This document shows positions 34,324 to 43,087 of a DNA stretch of 64,000 nucleotides, one piece after another (position 1 is the stretch's first letter; every line of letters starts with the position of its first letter). The stretch comes from Streptomyces sennicomposti. Lineage in GTDB: Bacteria; Actinomycetota; Actinomycetes; Streptomycetales; Streptomycetaceae. The translations under genes were made by a program, and so were the position numbers. Below the pieces are notes generated by a model. It was given only the letters and a program-made list of their open reading frames with translations, was not told where the DNA came from and did no database searches. The stretch spans positions 17,973 to 81,972 of the forward strand of contig NZ_JAIOAB010000032.1 of assembly GCF_019890635.1 (NCBI RefSeq), read 5' to 3'.

Positions 34324-34860
34324 ATGTCTGACATGACCGAGACCACGCCCGGTTGGCTGAGCACGGACGAGCTGGAGTCGGCCCGCGCCCGGATGCCGAT
34401 CCTGTACGTCGAGGCGGTTCCCGTGCGCGTCGACGACAGCGGCGAAGTGACCAGCATCGGCCTCCTGCTGCGCATCGGCCCGGACGGAACGGTCAGCCGG
34501 ACCCTGGTCTCCGGCCGGGTGCTGCACCACGAGCGGGTGCGGGACGCGCTGCTGCGCCATCTGGAGAAGGACCTCGGTCCGGTGGCGCTGCCCCGCGTGC
34601 CCGCCTCGCTGCAGCCGTTCACCGTGGCCGAGTACTTCCCGACGCTCGGCGTCACGCCGTACCACGACCCGCGCCAGCACGCGGTGTCGCTCGCCTACAT
34701 CGTGCCGGTCACCGGCGACTGCCGGCCCCGGCAGGACGCGCTGGACCTCGTGTGGTTCAGTCCGCAGGAGGCCGTCTCGGAGGCGGTGCAGAGCGAGATG
34801 CCCGGCGGGCACGGGGTGCTGCTGAAGCAGGCGCTGGCGCATGTGGGGTGCGTGGGCTGA
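34324..34860 (+). CDS. DUF4916 protein (NUDIX superfamily)
   Basis: This 178-aa protein belongs to the NUDIX-like DUF4916 group: TPGWLSTDELESARARMPILYVEAVPV at the start and TPYHDPRQHAVSLAYIVPV...DALDLVWFSPQEA later. The canonical Nudix box with its glutamates is replaced by LVSGRVLHHERVRDALLRHLEKDLG, so hydrolase activity on nucleoside diphosphates is doubtful. It begins 15 bases after the amidohydrolase stop and may belong to the same transcript. It ends in a minisatellite. Confidence 0.8.
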   Translation: MSDMTETTPGWLSTDELESARARMPILYVEAVPVRVDDSGEVTSIGLLLRIGPDGTVSRTLVSGRVLHHERVRDALLRHLEKDLGPVALPRVPASLQPFTVAEYFPTLGVTPYHDPRQHAVSLAYIVPVTGDCRPRQDALDLVWFSPQEAVSEAVQSEMPGGHGVLLKQALAHVGCVG

Positions 34861-34999
34861 CGGCTGTCGGCGAACGGCTGGGCTGTCGGGGAACGGCTGA
34901 CGGCTGTCGGCGAGCGGCTGTGCTGTCGGGGAACGGCTGACGGCGAGCGGCTGACGGCTGTCGGCGAGCGGCTGACGGCTGTCGGCGAGCGGCTGACGG
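34860..34999. repeat. 21-bp minisatellite (GCTGTCGGCGAGCGGCTGACG)
   Basis: About six imperfect units of 21 bp run from the DUF4916 stop codon to 34999; variants drop half-units (GCTGTCGGGGAACG). It occupies the convergent gap between DUF4916 and senR. Confidence 0.85.
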
Positions 35000-35054
35000 C
35001 CGTTCGCCGAGACCTCGCCGCGGCTCCGGTAGCCCCCGCGCGCGCCTCCCCCGC

Positions 35055-35759
35055 TCACGGCAGCAGGCGCTGCTCCTTGGCGACGGCCACGGCGCCCGCG
35101 CGGGTGTCGACGCCGAGCTTGTCGTAGATGCGCCCCAGATGGGTCTTGACCGTCGCCTCGCTCAGGAAGAGGGCCTTGGCGATGTCCCGGTTGGTCAGGC
35201 CGCGGGAGAGCTGGCCGAGGATGTCGCGCTCGCGGTCGGTGAGCGTGGGGCGCGGGCTGCGCATCCGGGCCATGACCCGGTGGGCGACGGGCGCGGACAG
35301 GGCGGTGCGGCCGGCGGCGGCGCTGTGGATCGCCGTGAACAGCTCGTCGGGGCGCTCGGCCTTGAGCAGATAGCCGGTGGCGCCCGCCTCGATCGCGCGG
35401 GTGATGTCGGCGTCGGTGTCGTACGTGGTGAGGACCAGTACGTGGACCGAGCCGCCGGAGGCCGCGGTGATCCGGCGGGTGGCCTCGACGCCGTCCATGC
35501 CGGGGCCCAGTTGCAGGTCCATCAGCACCACGTCCGGGGCGAGCTTCGCGGCGAGCGCGACGGCCTCCGCCCCGCTGTCCGCCTCCCCCACCACCGCCAC
35601 GCCCGGATCGCTGCCGAGCAGGGCGCGCAGTCCGGCGCGGACCACGGCGTGGTCGTCGCACAGCACCACCCGTACCGGCGGGGTGGTCTCGGCGGGTACG
35701 GCGGGTTCGCCGGGGCCTGTGGGGTCGGTGGGGTCGGTGGGTCCGGTGGTGGGGGTCAT
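35055..35759 (-). CDS. senR: response regulator SenR-like (NarL/LuxR family)
   Basis: This 234-aa regulator has an N-terminal receiver domain (VVLCDDHAVVRAG acidic pair, phospho-acceptor in VVLMDLQL, switch Thr in VLTTYDT, Lys in LLKAERP) and a C-terminal LuxR helix-turn-helix (LTDRERDILGQLSRGLTNRDIAKALFLSEATVKTHLGRIYDKLG). The start overlaps the kinase stop (ATGA). The first 28 residues are repeats of PTDPTGP. The name rests on context: a five-span histidine kinase and an HbpS gene lie immediately upstream, as in the HbpS-SenS-SenR redox system of Streptomyces reticuli and S. coelicolor. Confidence 0.85.
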   Translation of the reverse strand: MTPTTGPTDPTDPTGPGEPAVPAETTPPVRVVLCDDHAVVRAGLRALLGSDPGVAVVGEADSGAEAVALAAKLAPDVVLMDLQLGPGMDGVEATRRITAASGGSVHVLVLTTYDTDADITRAIEAGATGYLLKAERPDELFTAIHSAAAGRTALSAPVAHRVMARMRSPRPTLTDRERDILGQLSRGLTNRDIAKALFLSEATVKTHLGRIYDKLGVDTRAGAVAVAKEQRLLP

Positions 35760-37189
35760 GGGGCGGTGGACTCCGGGGTGCTGGGGGCGGCGGGGCGGAG
35801 CGGGACGGCGGCCGAGACGACGGTGCCGTCGCCGGGCGCGGACTCGACGGTGAGGGTGCCGCCGAGCCGGCGCACCCGGGCCCGGATCGCGGGCAGGCCG
35901 TGTCCGCGGACCCCGGCGGCGCGCTCCGGCAGGGCGGCCGGGTCAAGGCCCCGCCCGTCGTCGGCGATGTCCAGCCGTACCTCGTCCTCCAGGTAGGTGA
36001 GGGTGAGGGCGGCCCGGGTGGCGCCGGAGTGCTCGCGGACGTTGGCGAGGGCGCCCTGCGCGATGCGCAGCAGCGCCGACTGGACCCGGTCGGGCAGGCC
36101 GGGCGTCCCCGGGGCGCCGTCGATCAGGCAGGTCACGGTGCGTTCGGCCGTGCTCTCCCGGGCGGCCAGGCCGCGCAGCGCCGCGTCCAGGCCGCCGCCT
36201 CCGGCGAGGTCGGCGGGCGCCAGGTCGTGCACGAAGCGGCGGGCCTCGGCGAGGCTGCTCTCGGCGATGCCGGCGGCGGTGCCGACGTGGGCCCGCGCGC
36301 GTTCGGGGTCGGTCTCCCACACGCGCTCGGCGGCCTGGAGGAGCATCCGCTGGCTGGACAGGCTCTGGGCGAGGGTGTCGTGGATCTCCATGGCCAGCCG
36401 CTGCCGTTCGGCGAGGGTGCCCTCGCGGCGTTCGGTGGCGGCCAGTTCGCGGCGGGTGCGCACCAGGTCGCGGATGAGGGCGGCCTGGCGTGCCGCCTGC
36501 CGGTCCATGTGGGTGAAGACCGCGGTCGCGAGGACGGCGACGGCCGGCGGACCGACCACCAGGTCCACGTCGAGCCGGTCGGCCAGCCGCAGTTGCGCGA
36601 CGACCACGAAGACGGTGAACAGCGCGACCAGGGTGTAGGCGGCGCGGGTCGGCAGGGTGCGCAGCGCGGTGTAGAAGAGCGGTACGGCGCACCAGGCGAA
36701 GCTGGGGGCGAGGGCGACGAGCACGGCCCATACGGCGACGAGCGCGCCGAGCCGGAGCAGGACGGGGAGGGGCGGGAGCCCTTGGGGTGCCGGGGTGCGG
36801 GTATCCGCAGGGTGCGTCGGCGGCAGGGGTGCGCCAGCCGCCGTGCGTCGGCCGATGACGTACAGCGCGGCGAGCGCCCCGGCCAGGGCCAGGACGGCGG
36901 GCTCCTGCGGCTGGTCGCCGTGCCGCTGGACGTAGCGGGCCAGGGCGGAGCCGAGCAGCAGGAAGAAGGCGAGGTGGACGACGAAGGCGAGGCGGTGGGC
37001 CTCGGCGCCTGCCGGTGACCGGGGCGTCTGGCCGCCTGCCGACGACTGGGGTGTTTGGCCGCCGGCCGGCGACTGGGGCGTCTGGCCGCCTGCCGACGAC
37101 TGGGGTGTTGCGCCGCGGGCCGGTGGCCCGGGCGCTTCCTCGGCGGCGGTGTGCGGGACGCCCGGGGAGGGGCGGCTCGTGGACGGCAT
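35756..37189 (-). CDS. senS: sensor histidine kinase SenS-like
   Basis: This 477-aa kinase has five or six membrane spans (about residues 65-230), a HisKA_3 dimerisation domain with the phospho-acceptor His in RLAMEIHDTLAQSLSSQRM, and a GHKL ATPase (NVREHSGA N-box, DDGRGLDP G1, GHGLPAIRARVRRLGG). The sensing region has no large extracytoplasmic domain, matching SenS, which uses secreted HbpS as its sensor. The N-terminal 60 residues contain four 9-residue repeats (GGQTPQS(S/P)A). It is divergent from hbpS and co-translated with senR. Confidence 0.85.
   Translation of the reverse strand: MPSTSRPSPGVPHTAAEEAPGPPARGATPQSSAGGQTPQSPAGGQTPQSSAGGQTPRSPAGAEAHRLAFVVHLAFFLLLGSALARYVQRHGDQPQEPAVLALAGALAALYVIGRRTAAGAPLPPTHPADTRTPAPQGLPPLPVLLRLGALVAVWAVLVALAPSFAWCAVPLFYTALRTLPTRAAYTLVALFTVFVVVAQLRLADRLDVDLVVGPPAVAVLATAVFTHMDRQAARQAALIRDLVRTRRELAATERREGTLAERQRLAMEIHDTLAQSLSSQRMLLQAAERVWETDPERARAHVGTAAGIAESSLAEARRFVHDLAPADLAGGGGLDAALRGLAARESTAERTVTCLIDGAPGTPGLPDRVQSALLRIAQGALANVREHSGATRAALTLTYLEDEVRLDIADDGRGLDPAALPERAAGVRGHGLPAIRARVRRLGGTLTVESAPGDGTVVSAAVPLRPAAPSTPESTAP
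37007..37114 (-). repeat. 27-bp in-frame repeat in senS, four units
   Basis: Four tandem 27-bp units (37007, 37034, 37061, 37088) encode the N-terminal GGQTPQSSA-type repeats. Units 2 and 4 differ only near the end, and the frame is kept. Confidence 0.88.
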
Positions 37190-37544
37190 GGGTGCTCCTC
37201 CCCGGCCGGGACGTGCGTACGGTCATGGCTGCCGCCCGGCGGCGGCCCCCGGCCGGCGCCGTGGGCGCCTGGTGTGCCGTACGAGCCGGGTGGGCCGGGC
37301 GTGCCCTGCCATTGTCGCCCGGGCGCCGGGCCGGGGGGTCAACCGTTCGGATGACCCCGCCGTCGTCCGTCCCGGTCGCCGGGACCAGCCGGTACGCCGA
37401 CGGGTGCGCGCCGCTTACGGGCCGAGGCTGGAGGCACAGCGCAGGAAGCGCTGCGTCTCCGCCGCCCCGCGTACCGGGGCCGCCGCCGATCGCGTCGGCC
37501 GGCCGCGGGCGCGGGGACGCGACCCGACTGGGGAGTTGCCCGTA
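37190..37544. promoter_or_regulatory. senS-hbpS divergent intergenic region
   Basis: The 355 bases have no coding bias. GGGGAGTT 6 bases before the hbpS ATG is its ribosome site. A stretch of lower GC at 37340-37370 (GGTCAACCGTTCGGATGACCC) includes the imperfect palindrome GGTCAnCCG/CGGATGACC and is the best candidate for SenR binding. Confidence 0.4.
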
Positions 37545-38117
37545 ATGCAGCACAAGGCCAGGAAGTTCTCCGCCCGCGCCAAGGTCGTCGCCACGGCGGC
37601 GGCGCTCGCGGCGGTCGGCGCCGGTGTGGCCGGCGCGGTGTCCGCCTCCGCCGGCACCCCGGCCGCCGCGCCGGTCGCCGCGGCGACCTCGGTGAAGGCG
37701 AAGGCCACGACCACCAGCACCCATCTGACGGTGGACGCCGCCACCGACGCCGCCGAGGCGGCGCTGAAGGCCGCGCGGAAGGAGGGGCAGCGGGTGACCG
37801 TCGCGGTGGTGGACCGCAACGGCAACACGATCGTCACCCTGCGCGGCGACGGCGCCGGGCCGCAGTCGTACGAGTCCGCGATCAAGAAGGCGTACACCGC
37901 CGTGTCCTGGAACGCGCCCACCTCGCAGCTGGTCCAGCGCCTGGCGTCGGCGCCCACCCTCAAGGACATCCCGGGCACGCTGTTCCTGGCGGGCGGCGCG
38001 CCGGTCGCCCACGGCGGCGCGCCGATCGCGGGCATCGGCGTGGCGGGCGCGCCCTCGGGCGACCTGGACGAGACGTTCGCGCGGGCCGGCGTCGCCGCGC
38101 TCGGCGACGGCCGCTGA
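37545..38117 (+). CDS. hbpS: HbpS-like secreted heme-binding redox sensor protein
   Basis: This 190-aa protein has a signal peptide (about 40 residues, basic start KARKFSARAK, hydrophobic core, AxA-like end) and a GlcG/HbpS domain: LTVDAATDAAEAALKAARKEGQRVTVAVVDRNGNTIVTLRGDGAGPQSYESAIKKAYTAVSW...GTLFLAGGAPVAHGGAPIAGIGVAG. HbpS binds heme as an octamer outside the membrane and modulates SenS autophosphorylation under oxidative stress. Divergence from senS-senR strongly supports this role. The assignment rests on domain plus synteny. Confidence 0.88.
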   Translation: MQHKARKFSARAKVVATAAALAAVGAGVAGAVSASAGTPAAAPVAAATSVKAKATTTSTHLTVDAATDAAEAALKAARKEGQRVTVAVVDRNGNTIVTLRGDGAGPQSYESAIKKAYTAVSWNAPTSQLVQRLASAPTLKDIPGTLFLAGGAPVAHGGAPIAGIGVAGAPSGDLDETFARAGVAALGDGR

Positions 38118-38245
38118 TCCGGCGGCCGCCCGGCACGTCTCTCGTCCTTCCTCGGCATCACGTCCTGTGGAGCGGCCCCGGTGGGTCGCTCCACAGCGCG
38201 CTTCCGGGGCCGTCCGGTCCCGGTCTCATCCGGTCTCATCCGGTC

Positions 38246-38440
38246 TCACCCTCGGACGTCGTCCCAGATGGCGCGTTCCTGCTCTGTCGGCGGGACCCAG
38301 GGGCACAGTCGTTCGGGGTGGCCGGGGCCGGGCAGGGCCGGTTCGGCGGGCGGGTCCGCGAGCAGAGGGACCCAGGGGGCGCCGAAGATCGTGAGCGCCT
38401 CCCCCACGGCCATCAGGAAGCGCAGAACGAACAGTGACAT
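38246..38440 (-). CDS. small protein next to SARP gene (DUF6059-like)
   Basis: This 64-aa protein has an N-terminal amphipathic or membrane helix (SLFVLRFLMAVGEALTIFGAPWVPL) and the tail PGHPERLCPWVPPTEQERAIWDDV. The PGHPERL...PLTxTERxxW pattern is shared by small actinomycete proteins (DUF6059) that often lie near secondary-metabolite regulators. It is divergent from the SARP gene, with the SARP promoter region between. Function unknown. Family assignment is from memory of the motif. Confidence 0.65.
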   Translation of the reverse strand: MSLFVLRFLMAVGEALTIFGAPWVPLLADPPAEPALPGPGHPERLCPWVPPTEQERAIWDDVRG

Positions 38441-38643
38441 CCCGCCACTGTGGGGGCGCGCGCCAAAGCGCGGCCAAAGGCGGGGCCCGTCCCGGCCTCG
38501 ACGTCCCCGGTCGGCGAGCGCAGGTTTTCGGCCAATACGCGGTACGTACGCACTTTCCCCGATGCGCGGACGGCGGCGTGGAGATGACAGTGAATCACCA
38601 CGCCACCGACCAAACGCGTGTTCCCCTACTGGACGAGGAATCG

Positions 38644-39417
38644 ATGCGCTACGAACTCCTTGGGCCCCTCCGCGTCCGTCACGCGGAGCAGAGCCATTCG
38701 CTGTCCGCCCCGAAGGTGGAGACGACGCTGGCCACCCTGCTGATCGGCAGCGGCCGGGTCATCACCAAGGAGCAGCTCGTCACGGAGCTGTGGGGGGACC
38801 GGCCGCCCAGACGGGCTTCGGCCGCGGTGCACGTGTACATCTCGCAGTTGCGCAAGTTCCTGGTGGGCGCGGGCGACACCGGGGGCCGGGCGATCGTCAC
38901 CCGGCCGCTCGGCTACGAGCTGCGGCTGGAGGGCGCCGGCTGGGACGTGGACGATTTCAAGGAGGCGATGCGGCGGGGCCGCGATCTGCGGGCCGCCGGG
39001 CGGCACGAGGGGGCGCTGGAGAGCTTCGAGCGGGCGTTGTCGCTGATGCGGGGGCCGGTGCTGGAGGGGATCGCGGAGGGGCCGGCGCTCACTTCGTTCG
39101 CCACCTGGGCGGAGGAGGAGCGGTTGCAGTGCCTGGAGCTGTCGGTGGAGGCGCGTACGGCGCTCGGGCGGCACCGTGAGGTGATCGGGCTGCTGAGCAC
39201 GCTCACCGCGCAGTATCCGCTGCGCGAGTCGTTCTACCGGCAGCTGATGCTGGTGCTGTACCGCTCGGAGCGGCAGGCGGAGGCGTTGCAGGTGTACCGC
39301 TCGGCGCAGCGGGTGCTCCGCGCCGAACTGGGCCTGGAGCCGCACCGCTCGCTGCGCAGGCTGCACCAGGCCATCCTGGCCTCCGACCGGGTGCTGGACC
39401 TGCCCGCGGCGAGCTGA
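38644..39417 (+). CDS. SARP-family pathway activator (AbyI-like)
   Basis: This 257-aa SARP starts at the canonical RYELLGPLRV with GAGGAA just before the ATG at 38644; an upstream ATG (38584) is out of ribosome-site range. It has an OmpR-like winged helix (residues 1-95, VITKEQLVTELWGDRPPRRASAAVHVYISQLRKFL) and a bacterial transcriptional activator domain (BTAD, FKEAMRRGRDLRAAGRHEGALESF...LYRSERQAEALQVYRSAQRVLRAELGLEPHRSLRRLHQAIL). There is no ATPase domain, so it is a small cluster-situated SARP. It lies at the left border of the polyketide cluster and resembles the SARP of abyssomicin clusters by context. Confidence 0.92.
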   Translation: MRYELLGPLRVRHAEQSHSLSAPKVETTLATLLIGSGRVITKEQLVTELWGDRPPRRASAAVHVYISQLRKFLVGAGDTGGRAIVTRPLGYELRLEGAGWDVDDFKEAMRRGRDLRAAGRHEGALESFERALSLMRGPVLEGIAEGPALTSFATWAEEERLQCLELSVEARTALGRHREVIGLLSTLTAQYPLRESFYRQLMLVLYRSERQAEALQVYRSAQRVLRAELGLEPHRSLRRLHQAILASDRVLDLPAAS

Positions 39418-39958
39418 ACCGGCCCCCGGGCCGGAGGCCGCCGGTGCACGGGGCCGCGTACGGGTCCCGTGCACCGGCTCGTACGGGTCCCGTGCACCGG
39501 CTTCTCCGGACGACGGCGCGTGCCGCCCGTCGCTCGTCGGCCATCCGACGGCTGCGTCTCAGCCACGGGACGGCGTCTCGGCCACGGGACGGCATCTCGG
39601 CGTCTCGGCGGCCGGACGGCTGCGGTGCCGGGCCGTCGCGGGGCGCGGACCCGCCGCCGGCGCAGCCCGGACGCGGGCCGGGCGCGGACCGGGCAAGGGC
39701 GCGTCGCCTTCGCAGCCAGGGCGGGTACCAGGAACCGACGCGCCGCCCGCACAGCCGGGGCCGGCGCCGGGCCCGGACGGCCGGGCGCGGAGGGTCTCCG
39801 GAGCGCGCCGGGCGTGGGCGGGCGCGCCGGGGCGCGTACCCCCCCTGACGCACTCCTCCCCTACGCGCCCCTCCCCCGCCCCCGCATCGCCCAGCACCGC
39901 CCCCGCCCCGCACCGCCCCCGCGAGGCATCGCCCCGCAACGCGCCGCCCCCCGCGCGT
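39418..39958. repeat. 540-bp gene-free gap with hairpin and repeats
   Basis: GCCGGTGCACGGG (39440-39452) pairs with CCCGTGCACCGGC (39466-39478), a 13-bp stem that can end the SARP transcript. The right arm is repeated at 39488-39500 (period 22). From 39550 to 39610 CACGGGACGGC(G/A)TCTCGGC recurs. Several long frames cross this gap but none has coding bias, and all are on opposite strands to one another. Confidence 0.6.
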
Positions 39959-42796
39959 TCAGGCCGCGCGGGCCATCAAGCGGGCCAGGGCCGCGCGTGT
40001 GTTGACGCCGAGTTTGCTGTAGATGCGGGTGAGGTGGACGTCGACCGTGCGGGGGCTGACCACGAGGCGTTCGGCGATGTCGCGGGTCTTCAGGCCCTGG
40101 CCCGCCAGTTCCGCCACCTCCCGTTCCCTCAGGGTGAGTCCGGCGAGGGCGTCCGCGTCGGACGGTGCGGCGGCGCAGGCGGCCAGCAGGGCGGTGTGGG
40201 CGAGGTCGCGGGCCCGCATGCCGGCCGCGGTCTCGCCGAGCAGCCCGTACGCCTCGTCGTAGCAGCGGGCGGCCTGGTCGGGCAGCGAGCGGGCGAGCAG
40301 GGCGTGGCCGCGGGCCAGCAGGGCGTGGCCGCGCTGCTCGGCGACGTTGACGGTGGCCGCGACGGCGGCGGCCCGCTCGGCCCATTCGTCGGCGTCCGCG
40401 CCGGTGGCCGCGCAGGCGGCGGCGAGGAGTTCGTAGACGCGGGCCGCGAGGATCGGGGTGGGTTCGGGAACGCGGCGGGCGTCGCGGGCGGGCATCAGCA
40501 GGGCGAGCGCCCGGGCGCCGTCGCCCGCCGCGAGCGCGGCCTCGGCGTGCAGCAGGGCGATGACGGAGGCGCGGGGCACGACTCCGGCGGCCGTCCACTC
40601 CGGCCGGCCGGGCGCCCGGCGCGGCGCGGTGTCGCCGAGCCAGGCCCAGGCGGCGGCGGTGATGGCGTCGACCAGGGTGACGAGGTGGTCGCGGCCGGCG
40701 GCGAGGGCGGTGGCGCGGGCCTCCCGCGCGGTCTCCAGGGCGTCGGACATCCGCCCGGCCTGGTACTCGACGTAGGCGAGGACGTTCAGCAGGGTGGGCA
40801 GCAGTTGGGCGTCGCCGCGCAGCCGGGCCTCGGCGAGGGCGCGTTCGACGTGGGCCTGCGCGGGGCCGTACCAGCCCATCGCGGACTCGGCGCAGGCCAG
40901 CACCAGCAGGTAGCCGGCGAAGGCGTCGGGGCCCTCGGCGCCCGCGCCGCCGGGCGGTTCGGGGTCCAGGCCGTCGAGGATGTGGGCGCTCGCGTCCAGG
41001 TTGCCCTCGGCGGCGCACAGGTCGCCGGTGAACACGGAGCTCAAGCCGCGCAGGGCGAGGGCGCCGCCGGCGGTGAGCGGTCCGGCGTCGGCGGTGTGCC
41101 GGGCCAGCACCTCGACCTCGGCGCGGGGCGGGAGCTGCCCGGCGAGCACCCACGCCAGCTGGGACTGGACGTGCAGCGCGGCCTCCTGGGGCCCGGTGCC
41201 GCGCAGCGCGGCGAGCAGCGGCGTGAACAGCGCCTGCGCCTCCTCGGCCAGCCCGCAGGCGGCCAGGATCAGGGCCAGCGGGGCGACGACGGCGGCGCGT
41301 TCGGCGGCGGGCAGCCGGGTGTGCGCGGCGAGGATCTCGCGGACCAGGGCCCGCAGCCGGGTCAGGTCGCCCTCGGCGGCCAGGGCGCGGACGACGGGGA
41401 GCCACAGCTCACGGCCGAGCGGTCCGGTGTCCGCGGTGGCGGCGGGGCCGGGCGCCGTCGCCCGCCGGCCGCTCTGTTCGAGGGCGGCGCGCTGGAGGCG
41501 GAGCGCGGAGGCGGTCCACTGGGCGGCGGGTGCGGTGCGGCCCGCGGGCAGCGCCTCCTTGACGGCGGCGGTGAGCACGGCGCGGTCCTCGGGGGTGGCG
41601 AGGGTGCCGGAGCGTACGACGTGCGGGGCGAGGTCGAGCGGCGGTGCGCCGCGTTCGGCGAGGTGGTCCAGGGCGCGGCGGTGGGCGGCGGCGCGCCAGC
41701 AGGCGTCGGTCTCGGCGTACAGGAAGTCGCGCAGCAGGGCGTGCCGGAAGGTGAGGGCGCCGTGGCCGGGCGCGCTGCGGATCAGGTCGCGGTGGCGCAG
41801 GGCGCCGAGGGTGCGGCAGGCGACGCCGTGGCGGAGCGGGGCGACGGCGGCGACGGCCTCGACGTCGAAGGTGTCGCCGAGGACGGCGGCGGCCTGCGCG
41901 GCGAGGCGTTCGTCGTCGGTGAGCGGCGCGCACTCTGCGAGCAGCCGGGTCTCCAGGTCGCGGCGGGCGTCGAGGTGGGCGAGGTCGTCGGGGTCGCCGT
42001 CGGCGGCGGCGAGGGCGGTGAGGTAGAGGGGGTTGCCGCCGCTGCGGGTGTGCAGGCGGCGCAGCGTGGGCGTGTCGGGGGCGGCGCCGAGGAGTTCGGC
42101 GCTCTGGTCGAGGGTGAGGGGGGCGAGGCCGATCTCGTCCACGGTGCCGAGTTCGACGCCGTGCCGGACGGCGAGGCGCAGGCCGACGGGGGCCTGGCGG
42201 GGCCGGTGGGCGACGACGGTGACGAGGCCGGTGCCGACGGGCCGGCGGATGAGGGTCTCCAGGAGCCGTACGGAGCAGGGGTCGGCCCAGTGGAAGTCGT
42301 CGAGGACGAGGAGGAGGCCGCGGGGCGCGGCGGCCGCGCAGTCGGCGAGCAGGCGGCGCAGTTCGGCGAAGTACTGGCAGCCGCGGGTGAGTCCGCCGCC
42401 GGATTCGGCGAGGGTGTCGGGGTCCTCGGGGGGCTGTGCGAGGCGGCGCAGCAGTCCGGCGGCCGGGGGCAGCGCCGTACCGGCGCCGTCGGCGGGTGTG
42501 TCGCGCTGTGCGGGGCCGAGGCCGTCGAGGGTGCCGAGGGCTTCCACGAAGGGCCAGAACGGCGCCTGTTGCCCGGCCGTGCCGCCGCCCAGTCCGCGCA
42601 GGACGACGCGGCCTGCGCGCCGGGCCTCGGCGGCGAGGGCGGCGAGCAGCGCGGTCTTGCCGGAGCCGGGGTCTCCGGTGAGTTCGACGGTGGCGGCGCG
42701 GCCGGCGGCGGCCAGCCCGACGAGTTCGGTGAGGGTCCGCAGTTCGCTGCGGCGGACGGTGGTGCGGGCGTACCTCGGTGCGAGGGCGGTGACCAT
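39959..42796 (-). CDS. LAL-family (large ATP-binding LuxR) transcription regulator (AbyH-like)
   Basis: This 945-aa regulator has an N-terminal AAA-type ATPase with Walker A GDPGSGKTALL (near residue 42) and Walker B LLLVLDDFHWADP, a long TPR-like helical middle, and a C-terminal LuxR helix-turn-helix (LTLREREVAELAGQGLKTRDIAERLVVSPRTVDVHLTRIYSKLGV). A double RGHALLA repeat lies near residue 835. ATG 42796 is preceded by GGAAGGAG. LALs of this size are activators of macrolide and spirotetronate clusters. It is transcribed toward the SARP gene and separated from it by the hairpin-containing gap. Confidence 0.93.
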   Translation of the reverse strand: MVTALAPRYARTTVRRSELRTLTELVGLAAAGRAATVELTGDPGSGKTALLAALAAEARRAGRVVLRGLGGGTAGQQAPFWPFVEALGTLDGLGPAQRDTPADGAGTALPPAAGLLRRLAQPPEDPDTLAESGGGLTRGCQYFAELRRLLADCAAAAPRGLLLVLDDFHWADPCSVRLLETLIRRPVGTGLVTVVAHRPRQAPVGLRLAVRHGVELGTVDEIGLAPLTLDQSAELLGAAPDTPTLRRLHTRSGGNPLYLTALAAADGDPDDLAHLDARRDLETRLLAECAPLTDDERLAAQAAAVLGDTFDVEAVAAVAPLRHGVACRTLGALRHRDLIRSAPGHGALTFRHALLRDFLYAETDACWRAAAHRRALDHLAERGAPPLDLAPHVVRSGTLATPEDRAVLTAAVKEALPAGRTAPAAQWTASALRLQRAALEQSGRRATAPGPAATADTGPLGRELWLPVVRALAAEGDLTRLRALVREILAAHTRLPAAERAAVVAPLALILAACGLAEEAQALFTPLLAALRGTGPQEAALHVQSQLAWVLAGQLPPRAEVEVLARHTADAGPLTAGGALALRGLSSVFTGDLCAAEGNLDASAHILDGLDPEPPGGAGAEGPDAFAGYLLVLACAESAMGWYGPAQAHVERALAEARLRGDAQLLPTLLNVLAYVEYQAGRMSDALETAREARATALAAGRDHLVTLVDAITAAAWAWLGDTAPRRAPGRPEWTAAGVVPRASVIALLHAEAALAAGDGARALALLMPARDARRVPEPTPILAARVYELLAAACAATGADADEWAERAAAVAATVNVAEQRGHALLARGHALLARSLPDQAARCYDEAYGLLGETAAGMRARDLAHTALLAACAAAPSDADALAGLTLREREVAELAGQGLKTRDIAERLVVSPRTVDVHLTRIYSKLGVNTRAALARLMARAA

Positions 42797-42970
42797 GCCG
42801 GCCGGTCTCCTTCCGCGGTCTGCCACTGCGGTCCGGACACCCGGCGTCCCTGGGAACGCTGAGCGTCCCCCAGCATAGGAGGCCGCCGAGGGGAAGGTTT
42901 GTCCCGCAACACAACCTTCATGGAACTGCCCACGGGGGCGGAGCGGGGGCGCTCCGGGGGGCCGGGACGG

Positions 42971-43087
42971 GGGTGCCCGGCCCCCCGGGGCGGGTGTGAC
43001 GGGGGGGGCAGTCCTGCGCCGTGAGAGCCATGTGACGGGTGCCGGGCCCCCGGGTCGGGTGTGACGGGCGCTCAGTCCTGGGGCGCC
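42971..43087. repeat. partial duplication of the 3' end of the MFS gene
   Basis: GTGCCCGGCCCCC...GGGTGTGACGGG...CAGTCCTG appears at about 42973-43016 and again at about 43040-43083, the second copy crossing the MFS stop codon. The first copy is a non-coding remnant. It lies between the MFS stop and the LAL start. Confidence 0.7.
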
